A stretch of 64,000 bases of DNA, from assembly GCA_020634555.1 (NCBI GenBank), contig JACKBK010000001.1:186001-250000 (forward strand), read 5' to 3'. This document shows positions 8,794-17,808 of the stretch, piece after piece. The notes under the pieces were generated by a model. That model was not told the origin of the DNA. It made no database searches and worked only from the letters and a program-made list of their open reading frames with translations. Each line of letters starts with the position of its first letter. Position 1 is the stretch's first letter. The DNA comes from Caldilineae bacterium (lineage in GTDB: Bacteria; Chloroflexota; Anaerolineae; JAAEKA01). The translations under genes were made by a program, and so were the position numbers.

Positions 8794-10638
8794 TCAATGT
8801 CGATCGAGGACGTTTGAAGCCTGCTGGGCGGCCAAATTGCGCCGGCGCAGCAGGAAACCGGTAGCAATGGCCATGCTCAGACCGGCGGCGAGAACCAAGA
8901 CGAGCGTGAAGCCTCCTTGAGTGGGCTCCAGTCCGTCATTCGCCGCCAGCGTGCTGAGCGAAACCGCGGTAGGCGGCGACTCGGGGATCGGTACGAACAT
9001 CGGGCCGGAGAAACACGGCCAGTAGTTGGAGGTGTTGTCGGTCCAGCAGTATTGCGCGTCACCGTAGCCGTTTTGCACCGCCCAGGTGGTGATGGTCTCG
9101 CTCTGCGGCACGTACCAGAGAACGATGTTTTGGTCAGTGGTCGATTCGCCGTCGATGTACGACTGCGGTCCCTGCATGTAGTTGTTGTTGCAGCAGCCGG
9201 TGTTCGGCAAAAGCGGCATATCGGAGTCGCCTTCGCTGGCGTGGTGTTGGGTCAGATACATGTAGGCGTTGTCGCCGGTGCCGCCATCCCCGAACTGGCC
9301 CTGGCCTGGCTCGATATAGTAGCCAACGCCTGACTGGTCGGTCACGCGATAGCGGTATCCTTCGGCAGTGTAGGGCGCTTCCTGCAGCCACCAGGCCTCG
9401 GTGGTCTGGTCGGCCCAGGTTGCCCCATCCCAAACGGCAAAGCTGTCGTTATCGTCGCCGTTCACAGCGATGTCGATGCGCACCACAGGCCGGTAGGTGG
9501 CCTCGTTGAGCTGGTTGTTGCCGCAACCCTGGCCGTAGGCGCCGGTCACGACGCGGAAACGGCCGTCATCGAAGAACTGGAAGTGCTGCTCGTAGCGATA
9601 GTTGCATGAGTTGCCCCAGTTGCTCATGCGAAAGTCCTGAACAACCTCAAAGCCAATGACTGCGTCGCCGCTGTTGATGTCGAGAACCTGGGTGTTGCCG
9701 TAGGGGTAGATGGCAAAGCCACCGCCGCCGCCGCCGCATCCGGTGTAGTCGCGGTAGCCAAAGCCGCTGGGATAGTGGGCGTGCCACTCCACCAGCTTCA
9801 TACGGGTTGCCACGGGGCGATCAACGCCGTCGACGTTGTATGTCACGCTGGTGATCTCCAGAGCGTCAGTGGGTGTGGTGCGGTAGTCGAGGTTCCAGCC
9901 ATCGCGGGCGACGTGGATGGTTGTGCCGCAGTCCTCCGGCTCGCGCTCCGGCTTGGGATTGTAGAGAGCGCTGGACATATCCACCGGACGATCGGACCAC
10001 CAGATCTTCTCGATCTTCTCGTCCACCAGATCGACCAGCACCCACAGCGCGCCGCTGTCGGAGTAGAAAGTCGCACCGGCGCACAACCGGTCGCCGTCAC
10101 ACTGGCTGTCCATGTGAATCTGATCCATCAACCGGATCTGGGCCGCTTCCGGCACAAAACCCAACGCTGCTTCGACATCAGGCGATTGCTGGATAATCTC
10201 CACAGCCCGGTTGTAGAGCCGTTTGTTGACGAGGGGGAAGACGCCATCGGTGTGCCAGACGTCCAACACCTGGCCTGTCGCCTGATCGACGATCGCCGTC
10301 ACGGTCGCCTCGCTGTCGAAGTTGTAGATATCGACCTGATAGCAGGCGCCGGTTGAGCAGGCCGACCATTCGGCCGGGTATGGGCCGAACAATGGAAAGA
10401 CCTCGAAGACTTCGGTGCGGCCTGCGCCCAGTTCAGCCTGCACGCGCGCATCTGCAATGGCCAGCGATTGAGCATCCATCTGATCAGCCGTTAACGCCTG
10501 ATCGTCCGGGTTCAACGGGGTAATAGGTCCGCCGGCTGCCGGCTGCGGTTGTGTTGCTGGCGCTGAATAAACAGGCACGGCCACCAAAGCAACGAACACC
10601 AAAATCAGTGCGATGCTTTGCCAAAGTCGCTTTTTCAT
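8794..10638 (-). CDS. Secreted, membrane-anchored copper-amine-oxidase-like protein lacking copper ligands
   Basis: 614-residue surface protein with a signal peptide (KKRLWQSIALILVFVALVAVPVYS), a Cys/Trp-rich ectodomain and a C-terminal membrane anchor (FTLVLVLAAGLSMAIATGFLLRRR). By eye the middle aligns with the catalytic domain of copper amine oxidases: NYRYEQHFQFFDDGRF against the N-Y-(D/E)-Y...F..DG block that carries the topaquinone tyrosine, then VVRIDIAVNGDDND against the ARLDM.(V/I)DGD.N block, then NIVLWYVP against the D(I/L)V.W block. The paired His ligands expected just before the RIDI segment are Ala/Tyr here, and the third His is not apparent. I therefore call it CAO-like and probably not a copper oxidase. 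The ATG at 10638 has AGAGGA upstream and is preferred to a TTG at 10653. Confidence 0.55.
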   Translation of the reverse strand: MKKRLWQSIALILVFVALVAVPVYSAPATQPQPAAGGPITPLNPDDQALTADQMDAQSLAIADARVQAELGAGRTEVFEVFPLFGPYPAEWSACSTGACYQVDIYNFDSEATVTAIVDQATGQVLDVWHTDGVFPLVNKRLYNRAVEIIQQSPDVEAALGFVPEAAQIRLMDQIHMDSQCDGDRLCAGATFYSDSGALWVLVDLVDEKIEKIWWSDRPVDMSSALYNPKPEREPEDCGTTIHVARDGWNLDYRTTPTDALEITSVTYNVDGVDRPVATRMKLVEWHAHYPSGFGYRDYTGCGGGGGGFAIYPYGNTQVLDINSGDAVIGFEVVQDFRMSNWGNSCNYRYEQHFQFFDDGRFRVVTGAYGQGCGNNQLNEATYRPVVRIDIAVNGDDNDSFAVWDGATWADQTTEAWWLQEAPYTAEGYRYRVTDQSGVGYYIEPGQGQFGDGGTGDNAYMYLTQHHASEGDSDMPLLPNTGCCNNNYMQGPQSYIDGESTTDQNIVLWYVPQSETITTWAVQNGYGDAQYCWTDNTSNYWPCFSGPMFVPIPESPPTAVSLSTLAANDGLEPTQGGFTLVLVLAAGLSMAIATGFLLRRRNLAAQQASNVLDRH

Positions 10639-10743
10639 AGATCGTCCTCTCAAGTTGTGGATTCAAACGGAACGCCGGGCTGTCCCCGGCTGCTTTACGG
10701 AACTATGTGATTGCAGGAAGGCGGTGCGTTGCACCGGGGCGAC

Positions 10744-10772
10744 AGTTTAACCGATGCATGGCAGACTGTCAA
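10744..10772 (-). promoter_or_regulatory. Sigma-70-type promoter for the amine-oxidase-like gene
   Basis: Read on the minus strand, a perfect -35 TTGACA (10772-10767) is followed by a 17-bp spacer and a -10 TAAACT (10749-10744, 4 of 6 matches). It would start transcription about 100 bp upstream of the ATG at 10638. The rest of the 323-bp gap (10639-10961) shows no gene. Confidence 0.6.
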
Positions 10773-10961
10773 ATAAAGCTGGTAAAAAACGGAAGGTTTG
10801 TGAATCGTGGTGCAATCTTGCCGTCCGCAAGACAATTGATGGCCTCATTGCAACGCAACCTGGTGTACCCAGCACGGTGTTCCCCTACCCCACGCTGACA
10901 AGGATTTTTACTGGTTCGCCCGCCCCGGACTAATCGAGGTTTGGCAAGAACCTCCTCTGGT

Positions 10962-12383
10962 TTAGCTCACCGCCTTGGCCGCGCCGTACGCCGCTAAGGC
11001 CCGTTCGCGGGCAGCACGATGATCGACGACCGGCGCCGGGTAGTCACGGCCAATTACACAGCCGGCCAGCCGCTGCTCGGCAAGCGGCATGCGCCACGGT
11101 TCGTGGATATACTTGCCGGGCACGTCCTGCAGTTCCGGCAGCCAGCGGCGCACATGGGAACCCTGCGGATCGAACTTCTTGCCTTGCAGCACAGGGTTGA
11201 ACACACGGAAATAGGGGGCCGCATCGGTGCCGGTGCCAGCCGTCCACTGCCAACCGCCGTTGTTCGCCGCGGGATCGCCGTCCACCAGGTGTTGCATGAA
11301 CCAACGTTCTCCCCAACGCCAATCGATCAGCAGGTCTTTGACCAGGAACGACGCCACGATCATGCGACTGCGGTTGTGCATCCAGCCGGTCTGCCGAAGC
11401 TGGCGCATGGCCGCGTCCACCACTGGATAGCCGGTGCGTCCATCGCACCAGGCAGCAAACGCTGTCTCGTCGTTGTCCCAGGTAATTGCGTCGTATTGAC
11501 GCCGGAAGCTGCCGCGGCGCACGTAGGGAAAGTGGTGCAGGATCGACACATAAAACTCGCGCCAGATCAGCTCGCTGATCCACGTGTCCGCGCCGCCGCG
11601 GAAATCAGCAGTTTGCGCTGCCGCGCGGGCCGCGAGTCCGGCCACCACCGCTTGCCGCGCCGAGATCATGCCGAAACGTAGGTAGGGCGAAAGCTGCGAC
11701 GTGCCGGACAAGTCAGGCCGATTGCGGTCGGTGCGATAGCCCTCGATAGCCGCCGCGGGGCCCAGGGTGAACGCAGCGAGGCGGCGCTGCGCCTCTGCTT
11801 CACCCGCGGCAAACGGCACAGAAGCAGGCAGGACCGGCTGGGCAAGAACTGGCAGACTGGACAGGCCAGTTGGCGACTCGATCCGATCCGGCGCAGGAAG
11901 GAGGTTCTCAGCACGCGGGGGAGACAGGGCCAGCCAGCGCTTGCTATACGGCGTGAACACAGTGTAAGGCGACCCATCAGCCTTCAACACCGCGCCGGGT
12001 GGTTGCACGGTCAGCCCGCCGGTCAAGTGCAACGGGAGGCGTTCGGCCACGGACTGGTCGCGCTGCCGGGCATAGGGCGACACATCCTCCTCGGCACAAA
12101 CTGTGGTTGCACCGCTTTGCTCGGCCAGCCTGTACAACTCCCCGGCCGGATCGCCGCGACGGACGATCAACCTGCTGCCGCGCGCCCGCAGGTCCGCATC
12201 GAGGCTGCGCAGCCCGGCGAAGAGAAACGCCAGTCGCTTCTCGCCGACGTATTGTGACTTCAGCAGTCGCGGATCGATGATGAAAACGGGAACGACCTGG
12301 TCGCCCACCGACTGCGCGGCCGCCAGGGCCTGGTTGTCGGTTAACCTCAGATCGCGACGGATCCACCAGATAGACGTCTTCAC
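10962..12383 (-). CDS. phrB: Deoxyribodipyrimidine photolyase (class I cryptochrome/photolyase family)
   Basis: 473-residue light-dependent DNA repair enzyme that splits cyclobutane pyrimidine dimers with FAD. The N-terminal Rossmann antenna domain begins VKTSIWWIRRDLRLTDN. The FAD domain has the family blocks RPDLSGTSQLSPYLRFG, WISELIWREFYVSILHHFP, GRTGYPVVDAAMRQLRQTGW with MHNRSRMIVASFLVKDL, and AANNGGWQWTAGTGTDAAPY, typical of CPD-type enzymes. I use the GTG at 12383, preceded by GGAGA, because it begins exactly at the conserved strand; the frame opens further upstream at 12488 without homology. Which antenna chromophore is bound is not deducible. The 3' end is 323 bp from the next gene on the same strand. 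Confidence 0.92.
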   Translation of the reverse strand: MKTSIWWIRRDLRLTDNQALAAAQSVGDQVVPVFIIDPRLLKSQYVGEKRLAFLFAGLRSLDADLRARGSRLIVRRGDPAGELYRLAEQSGATTVCAEEDVSPYARQRDQSVAERLPLHLTGGLTVQPPGAVLKADGSPYTVFTPYSKRWLALSPPRAENLLPAPDRIESPTGLSSLPVLAQPVLPASVPFAAGEAEAQRRLAAFTLGPAAAIEGYRTDRNRPDLSGTSQLSPYLRFGMISARQAVVAGLAARAAAQTADFRGGADTWISELIWREFYVSILHHFPYVRRGSFRRQYDAITWDNDETAFAAWCDGRTGYPVVDAAMRQLRQTGWMHNRSRMIVASFLVKDLLIDWRWGERWFMQHLVDGDPAANNGGWQWTAGTGTDAAPYFRVFNPVLQGKKFDPQGSHVRRWLPELQDVPGKYIHEPWRMPLAEQRLAGCVIGRDYPAPVVDHRAARERALAAYGAAKAVS

Positions 12384-12477
12384 AAGGTCTCCACGGAAAG
12401 AAAAGGTGCGGCGCCCGGAGGGTGCTGCACCTGAGTGTATCCAGAACCAGCAAGAGAGTTTGTGCCTGATCTCCCCA

Positions 12478-12894
12478 TTACCTGCCAAACGCCCTACGGA
12501 CGCCAGGGCTGAACAAGTATATCAACAACCCCAGGGGAATCAGCAGTCCGAAGGCGCCGCAGCAGAAGGTGAAGAACCCGCCGCCGAACATGCCTATCAC
12601 ACCGTTGACAACGGAAAGTCCAACGGCGATCAACGCCAATATCCAGGCCCAGGGACGCAGCCGCCATAGCCCGAATGCAACGATGAACTGAACGATGGCG
12701 GTGGTCATGCCAATCACGCCGCCAACAACGTTGGAAACCCCGGAACTGGACCAACCCGACGCTCCAAACAGGGCACCGACCGTTGTCGTGATGCCGCCAA
12801 AGCCAAACACAAAGAGACTCCACAGGAAGGAGAGGATCCCCAACCCCATGAAGATCAACGCAAGAATCGCGATACCGGTGGGACGCTGTCGCAT
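12478..12894 (-). CDS. Small four-helix membrane protein, unknown function
   Basis: 138-residue hydrophobic protein with four predicted membrane helices (around residues 8-30, 55-77, 82-102 and 107-128), Gly/Ser-rich loops and a short basic tail (SPGVRRAFGR). I do not recognise a named family. The ATG at 12894 is preceded by AGGAGT with a 6-nt spacer, supporting translation. It lies 94 bp upstream of the photolyase start on the same strand. Confidence 0.7.
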   Translation of the reverse strand: MRQRPTGIAILALIFMGLGILSFLWSLFVFGFGGITTTVGALFGASGWSSSGVSNVVGGVIGMTTAIVQFIVAFGLWRLRPWAWILALIAVGLSVVNGVIGMFGGGFFTFCCGAFGLLIPLGLLIYLFSPGVRRAFGR

Positions 12895-12988
12895 GTGATA
12901 CTCCTGTAACGAAATATTCTTGATAGCCGATTCAAGTCTACAGCAGATACTACGAACGCCGGGAGTTTAGGTTACACCGATGGCCTGA

Positions 12989-13270
12989 TTACGACTCCAC
13001 ATCAATGGTCGAACGCGAGACCAACCACAGTGCCAGCAGTGCCAGCAGCACCCCTTCAACCACGCGAACCTGACCAATCGCGGGCAGCGGCAGGCCCAGC
13101 CACCAGCCGATCAACTGCCCGGCGCCAAAGCCCAGTAGCGCGGCCAGCACATCCACCACCCATGCCCGCAACCCGCCGCCACGCCAGGCGTACCACAGCG
13201 TAGCCACCAGCACCGCCAACACGGTAGACAAGATCAGAGAAGGGGCGAGGAACTCGCTCAACGAAGTCAT
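12989..13270 (-). CDS. Small three-helix membrane protein, unknown function
   Basis: 93-residue hydrophobic protein with three segments (LILSTVLAVLVATLWYAW; AWVVDVLAALLGFGAGQLIG; RVVEGVLLALLALWLV) and an acidic C-terminus. No family is recognised. The Gly-rich middle helix resembles that of small GlsB/YeaQ-like membrane proteins, but the match is too weak to name. Codon use is like that of its neighbours, so I keep it as a real gene. A remnant of the dispersed palindromic repeat lies just upstream of its start. Confidence 0.6.
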   Translation of the reverse strand: MTSLSEFLAPSLILSTVLAVLVATLWYAWRGGGLRAWVVDVLAALLGFGAGQLIGWWLGLPLPAIGQVRVVEGVLLALLALWLVSRSTIDVES

Positions 13271-13287
13271 GGCAGTGGTGGATGGAA

Positions 13288-13345
13288 ACTACTCATCTGT
13301 TACTCGCTCCCGCGAAGGCAGGAGTAACACGCCTGTGGAAGCTGG
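13288..13345. repeat. Remnant of the dispersed palindromic repeat
   Basis: The segment shares ACTACTCA at its start, the CTCCCGCGAAGGCAGGAGT hairpin and the GCCTGTG..AAG segment with the copies at 1988-2178 and 22615-22720, but lacks the second (GGAATGACGGGT) half. Confidence 0.6.
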
Positions 13346-13404
13346 GTTGCTACTTCGGACGAACAGTTGGAGTAGGCCTGACATTCTGGCACCTGCAACT
13401 CCGC

Positions 13405-14181
13405 TCACATCACCACCCCGCCGTTGACGTTCAGTACCTGACCGGTCAGAAACGCGGCTTCGTCCGACGCCAGGAATAGCACTGCTGCAGCAATGTCCTC
13501 CGGCCTGCCCCAGCGCCCCAGCGGCGTCTGTTTGCGGACACGCTCGTATAACTCCCGGTTGACGGTTTCACCCCACTCGGTCTCGATCCAGCCTGGTGCA
13601 ACCACGTTGACGCGTACCTCCGGCGCCAACCCGCGCGCCAGCGCCTTGCTGAACCCGATGACCGCGGCCTTGCTGGCCGCGAAGAGCTGGCCGCTCTCCG
13701 TGCCGACCCCTCCCGTCAGCGCCTGATCCCAACCGACGTTGATGACCTGCCCGCCGCCCTGGTCGGTCATCCGCCGCCCTGCCAGGTGTGAACAGAGCAG
13801 CGCGCCGCGCACATCCACATCCAGCAAGACCTGCAAGCGGTCGGCAAACGGCCAGTGTAACGCTCCGCCGGTCAGGATGTCCGCGCCGGCGTTGTTGATC
13901 CACAGGTCAACCTGGCCGAACGCCTGCCACGCCTCATTCACCAGCCGTGCAACCTCAGCAGGTTGAGCAACATCTGCCAACACCACTGCGCTCCGACGGC
14001 CCAGTTCACGTATCTGCATGGCCACCTGTTCGGCTGCATCCGCCCGCCGGCCATGCACAATCACATCCGCGCCGGCAAGCGCCAACGCCAACGCAATCGA
14101 ACGGCCGATACCGCTCGTGCTGCCGGTAACAATGGCGATTCGGCCTAACAGACGGCCGGCTGAAGGTTCATTCTCGTTCAT
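13405..14181 (-). CDS. SDR-family oxidoreductase with non-canonical active site
   Basis: 258-residue classical-length short-chain dehydrogenase/reductase. The cofactor motif is VTGSTSGIGRS (TGxxxGIG), NNAG is present as NNAGAD, and the C-terminus AVLFLASDEAAFLTGQVLNVNGG is that of FabG-like proteins. The catalytic positions differ: the Ser of the usual N-I-S-S strand is replaced (INVGWDQA) and the Y-x-x-x-K tetrad position reads F-A-A-S-K, so Tyr is Phe while Lys remains. A GWDQA/FAASK subgroup of SDRs exists to my recollection, so this may be a specialised family and not a decayed gene. The substrate is unknown. It is on the same strand as the methyltransferase genes, 93 bp downstream of one. 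Confidence 0.85.
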   Translation of the reverse strand: MNENEPSAGRLLGRIAIVTGSTSGIGRSIALALALAGADVIVHGRRADAAEQVAMQIRELGRRSAVVLADVAQPAEVARLVNEAWQAFGQVDLWINNAGADILTGGALHWPFADRLQVLLDVDVRGALLCSHLAGRRMTDQGGGQVINVGWDQALTGGVGTESGQLFAASKAAVIGFSKALARGLAPEVRVNVVAPGWIETEWGETVNRELYERVRKQTPLGRWGRPEDIAAAVLFLASDEAAFLTGQVLNVNGGVVM

Positions 14182-14200
14182 AGGTCGATCAATGGTCTAC

Positions 14201-14228
14201 GCGATGCGTGGTGCGTATTGCGCATCTG
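14201..14228. repeat. Heptamer tandem array, 4 units
   Basis: Units GCGATGC, GTGGTGC, GTATTGC, GCATCTG lie in the 93-bp gap between the SDR gene and the methyltransferase gene, with a 7-bp period as at 3530-3578. Confidence 0.55.
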
Positions 14229-14274
14229 CGGAGTCGGCATCCTCAGATGCCGGGTTTGTCCGCCGGAAAGTCAG

Positions 14275-14976
14275 TCAGCGAATTCGGTACAGCGTCAATC
14301 GCTCGCCGGCCACACTGTGCGACGCGACGGGTTCGACGGTGAAGCCCTGCCGAAGCAACGGCTCCAGCCAGCCGGCCTCGTCGCCCACCGACGACAGCAG
14401 CAGCAACGCGCAGCCATCGCCGGTCAGATGGTCGCGCAGACCGGCGGCGAAACGTTCGCTGAGGCCCTCGGAACGCAGCGCTTGCTCAAAGGTGTTGCGC
14501 GCCGCGCCCGGAAAATAGGGCGGGTTGAACACCACGACATCGAAGTGCTCGTTGGCCAGCGGCGTCCACAGGTCGCCCTCGCGAACCTCGACCTTGCTTT
14601 CGACGCCGTTCAGCAGGGCATTGATGCGGGCACAGCGCACGGCCACCGGGTTGATGTCCGCGGCCACGACGCGGCCAGCCTGCTGCGCTGCAAACACCGA
14701 CACCACACCTGTGCCGCAGCCCAGATCCAACAACGATGCGCCGGCCGGGATCAGAGCGTTGTCATCCTGCGCGGTGCGAAGGATCTCCTCGGCCAGCCAT
14801 TGGCCGGTGAAGAACAGCGCCGGGTTCAGCACGTCCGGCAGCACGACCAGCGGCCGGCCGGCAACCGTTTCCAGCACGACCTGGTTGTGGCGGTGACGCT
14901 GGAAGAGCAGGAACCTGGCGCGCAGCCAGGCGTTCCAGCCGCGGCGCTGCACCATTTGCAGGGCAGTGGCCGTCAT
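14275..14976 (-). CDS. Class I SAM-dependent methyltransferase, PrmC/HemK-like
   Basis: 233-residue methyltransferase. Motif I is LLDLGCGTGVVSVFAA, followed by VVAADINPVAVRCARINA, and the catalytic motif is VVFNPPYFPG. NPPY is characteristic of enzymes methylating an amide or amine nitrogen, such as PrmC (release-factor glutamine) and its relatives. The N-terminal helical domain of PrmC is short here, so the target could be another protein or small substrate. The start codon overlaps the stop of the upstream frameshifted methyltransferase (ATGA, 14973-14976), indicating translational coupling. A 93-bp gap with a heptamer array separates it from the SDR gene. Confidence 0.8.
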   Translation of the reverse strand: MTATALQMVQRRGWNAWLRARFLLFQRHRHNQVVLETVAGRPLVVLPDVLNPALFFTGQWLAEEILRTAQDDNALIPAGASLLDLGCGTGVVSVFAAQQAGRVVAADINPVAVRCARINALLNGVESKVEVREGDLWTPLANEHFDVVVFNPPYFPGAARNTFEQALRSEGLSERFAAGLRDHLTGDGCALLLLSSVGDEAGWLEPLLRQGFTVEPVASHSVAGERLTLYRIR

Positions 14977-15828
14977 GATTCGTTCTGAGGAGCGTCATGC
15001 TTTCTCCGACTGCCAAGCTGATCGGCTATTTTTCTCTCAGTCACTTCCTTCCAGCACCCCAAATAATGGTCGTTCAGCCACGTGGCCGGCCAAGCAGGAT
15101 CGATGCGTTCGTCCAGCTTTGCAAGCCGGGTGAACAAATCAGGCTGGCGATCCACCAAATGATTGAGATACGATGGCGGCAGGACCGAGCCGATGCCGCG
15201 CACCTCGACCAGCGAAACTCATCGCTGAACTCGTGCACCAGCGTCCGCGGCGAGGTACCAGACGGAATCGTCGCGCCGTTGCCGACATGCGCCTTGACGC
15301 CGCCGCGAAAGCGACGGAAGGCGGCGCCCGGCTGGCCGTGTATCATGTGCCAGCCGATCTCCCACGGGCAGATCGGCCCCATGACCACCAGCACCACCTT
15401 GCTGCCGGGCCGCAGCCAGCTAAGCCAGTGGCCGGCGATCTGGGCAGGCAGTTCAGCGGGCCGAAGTTGGAGAAGGCGCCGGTGAACGGTAAACGGTGAT
15501 CGGTAAACGGTAAACGGTCGGATGCAGCGGCAGCAAGGTCGAAAGCTGCGAAGTCGATCAGTTCGCTGACCCCGGCGGCCATTGCTTTGCGTTGCGCAGT
15601 GTCCAGCATCGCTAGTGACGCGTCAGTGGCGGTGACGTGGATGCCGCGTTGCGCCAGCCAGACCGCATCCTCGCCGGTGCCGCAGCCTAGCTCCAGCACG
15701 CGGTCGCCCGGTACAAAGGTGTCAGCCAGCACCGACCACACCGCCTCGCGCAGCCAGCGCGCCAGCAGCGTCCCGGTGAAGTCGGCGTCGTAACTGCCGG
15801 CCGCCGCGTCGAAGGGTGTGCCCGGCAT
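14973..15828 (-). pseudogene. SAM-dependent methyltransferase, frameshifted
   Basis: Class I methyltransferase readable only by joining three frames. The N-terminal part from the ATG at 15828 gives PGTPFDAAAGSYDADF, motif I VLELGCGTGEDAVWLAQRG and TATDASLAMLD up to GAFSNFGPLNCL. The frame changes near 15442-15451 to LPAQIAGHWLSWLRPG and VVLVVMGPICPWE. It is disturbed twice near 15250-15290 and again near 15222 before VRGIGSVLPPSYLNHL and the C-terminus. The breaks are explained by 1- to 4-base losses, several in base runs. A 35-bp heptamer array (15481-15515) encodes LPFT repeats inside the gene. It follows radical SAM gene 1 by 28 bp, so it may act on that pathway's product. Its frameshifts may be sequence errors; the intact gene would be about 285 residues. 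Confidence 0.75.
15481..15515. repeat. Heptamer tandem array inside a methyltransferase gene, 5 units
   Basis: Five exact-period units: GGTGAAC, GGTAAAC, GGTGATC, GGTAAAC, GGTAAAC. On the minus strand they encode the low-complexity stretch RLPFTDHRLPFT between two conserved parts of the methyltransferase. Confidence 0.8.
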
Positions 15829-15856
15829 GGCTGGCGAGGAAGCAAGTTGACCATCG

Positions 15857-17340
15857 CTACCACGCTTCCGTCGCGCGGGATTCGGCGTCCCAGCCGCGGC
15901 CGGCGGGATCGGGGCTGTTGCCGGTGTCACGTTGATCCACCGTGCGGCGCATGCCCAGCCGGCCGCGCCGGGCGTTGACCAGCAGCCGCGCCATGCGCGC
16001 CAAGTCGCGCGAGCCGGCCTGACGCAGCTTATGCAGGTTGACCTCACTGACCATCCAGCGCGTCGCGTGGTCGTAGAACTCGACTGAGTAGCGGCCGGCC
16101 ACACCGAGGTCGCGGTCAGTGCGCTCGGCCCAGTGCAGCCCGGAGTACACCTGGTCGGCCACCGCCTCGTGGTACTTCGTTCCCTTGATCGGATAGGCCA
16201 CAGTGGTGAGGAACACATCGGGGTTCGACCTTTTGAGGTGGTCCACGGTGGCTTCGATGTCCGACACATCCTCGCCGTCGTAGCCCAGCATAATAAACAT
16301 GCCGACCTGGATGCCCTTGCTTTGCAGCAGCCTGCTCTTGGCCTGCACATCGGCGATGTCGGCTTTGCGCTTCATGGCATCGAGGATGCGCTGCGAGCCG
16401 CTTTCAGCGCCGATCCACAGCCGGTAGCAGCCCATCCCAGCCAGCGCATCGGCCACAGCCTCGTCGATGCGGTCGGCGCGCGTTGCACCTCGAAGGGGAG
16501 GCGCAGGCCGCGCGCCTTCAACGCATCGGCGTATTGCAGGAACCAGCGGCGGTTGATCGTAAACACGTCGTCGGCGTACCACAGTTGGTCGGGGTTGTAG
16601 CGTTCGGCCAGCCAGGCCACCTCGTCCACCACGTCCTCGACGCTGCGCCGGCGATGGGTATCGCCGAAGACCGAATGGCTGCACCAGGTGCAGGTATACG
16701 GGCAACCGCGCGCCGTGATCAGCGACACCGAGCGAACGCCGTGGTGGGTCTGCCAGGTTTCCAGGTAACGTTCCAGGTCGATGGCCTCGCGGTCAGGCCA
16801 GGGCTGCGTGGCCAGGTCGGCAATCTGCGGACGCGGGCCTGTGCGCACGATGTGCCCGTCGCCATCGCGGAAGACGATGCCGCGCACCTGCTCCAGACCA
16901 GCCATGCCGTGGTGGGCGAGATGCGGGATCAGCTCCTCCAGCGTCAGTTCGCCTTCGCCCACGGCGACGATGTCCGCGCCCGCCGCCAGATAGTACTCGG
17001 CGTAGTGGGGCGGTTCCGGTCCGCCCAGGATCACCCGGCTGCCCAGCTCGCGGAACAGCGGCAGCATCTGCAACACCCGCTGCTTGGTCATCAGGTTGGT
17101 GTAGATGCCCACCAGCGACGGCCGCGCGGCGCGCATGTGCTGCTCGAAGGCGTCCCACGAGCTGAAGGTGGTGTCGAATACCTCGACGTCGAATCCTTTG
17201 GCTTTGAGGTGCGAGGACACGTAGAGCAGCCCCAGCGGCGGGTAGGGCTTCATTACCTGCAGCTCGTGCGGGTCCTCGTACAGGAAGTAGCCGTGGGTTA
17301 GAAGGATGTCCATCCGTCTCAGTTTCGTACTCTTACTCAT
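15857..17340 (-). pseudogene. B12-binding-domain radical SAM protein 1, one frameshift
   Basis: Radical SAM enzyme with an N-terminal cobalamin-binding-type Rossmann domain (start DILLTHGYFLYEDPHE, with YPPLGLLYVSSHLKAKG, VILGGPEPPHYAEYYL and VGEGELTLEELIPHL), then the 4Fe-4S motif CPYTCTWC (ARGCPYTCTWCSHSVFG). A frame change near 16483, explained by loss of one A in an A run, separates this from the C-terminal half (RADRIDEAVADALAGMGC, WIGAESGSQRILDAMKR, GMFIMLGYDGED). The ATG at 17340 has AAGGAG 7 nt upstream. It is part of a run of three related radical SAM genes and a methyltransferase on the minus strand. Such enzymes do methylations or ring chemistry (BchE/HpnR-like); the substrate is unknown. 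Expected intact length is about 495 residues. Confidence 0.8.
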
Positions 17341-17404
17341 CCTCGTACTCCTTGTCCTCTCTCTACCGAGGGAGGAGGACGATAGGAGTACAGGAGAGGA
17401 TCGC

Positions 17405-17793
17405 TTACACGTTGCCCGTAATCGAATCCGGTGCGATCTTGAAGATCACCCGCACCTGGCCGGGCTGGTAGGTCCACGGCTTGCCGTCGTAGCGCCGCGA
17501 CAACGTGTCGATATGTTCCTCGGCGCCGTCATGGGTGATCTCGGCCACGTGGCCGCGGATGTCAAGGTGGGTGTACGGCTCGTCGGGGTCCATGATCGAC
17601 AGCGCGACCCGTCCATCGCGACGCATGTTACGATCCTTGGCGCGGCTCTCGGCGGTGTTGACCAGCAGGTACTGGCCGTCGAAGTCGATCCACACAGGCG
17701 TCACCTGGGGCTGCCATCGGCCATCAGCGTGGCCAGGTGGGCGAAGACACGGCCGTTGAGGAAGTCAGTTTGTTTATCTGAGAATGCAGTCAT
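17405..17793 (-). pseudogene. PPOX-class flavin/F420-dependent protein, one frameshift
   Basis: Pyridoxamine-5'-phosphate-oxidase-fold protein of about 129 residues. The first part (start ATG at 17793) reads TDFLNGRVFAHLATLMADG and the second QVTPVWIDFDGQYLLVNTAE, NMRRDGRVALSIMDPDEPY and HIDTLSRRYDGKPW, a pattern typical of PPOX-class F420-dependent proteins. The frames join if one C is added to a run of four C (GGGG at 17707-17710 on the plus strand), which restores GSPQVTPVW. It lies 15 bp after radical SAM gene 2 and 64 bp before radical SAM gene 1. F420 or FMN use cannot be told apart here. Confidence 0.8.
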
Positions 17794-17808
17794 AGTTTGT
17801 CCAGTCAG

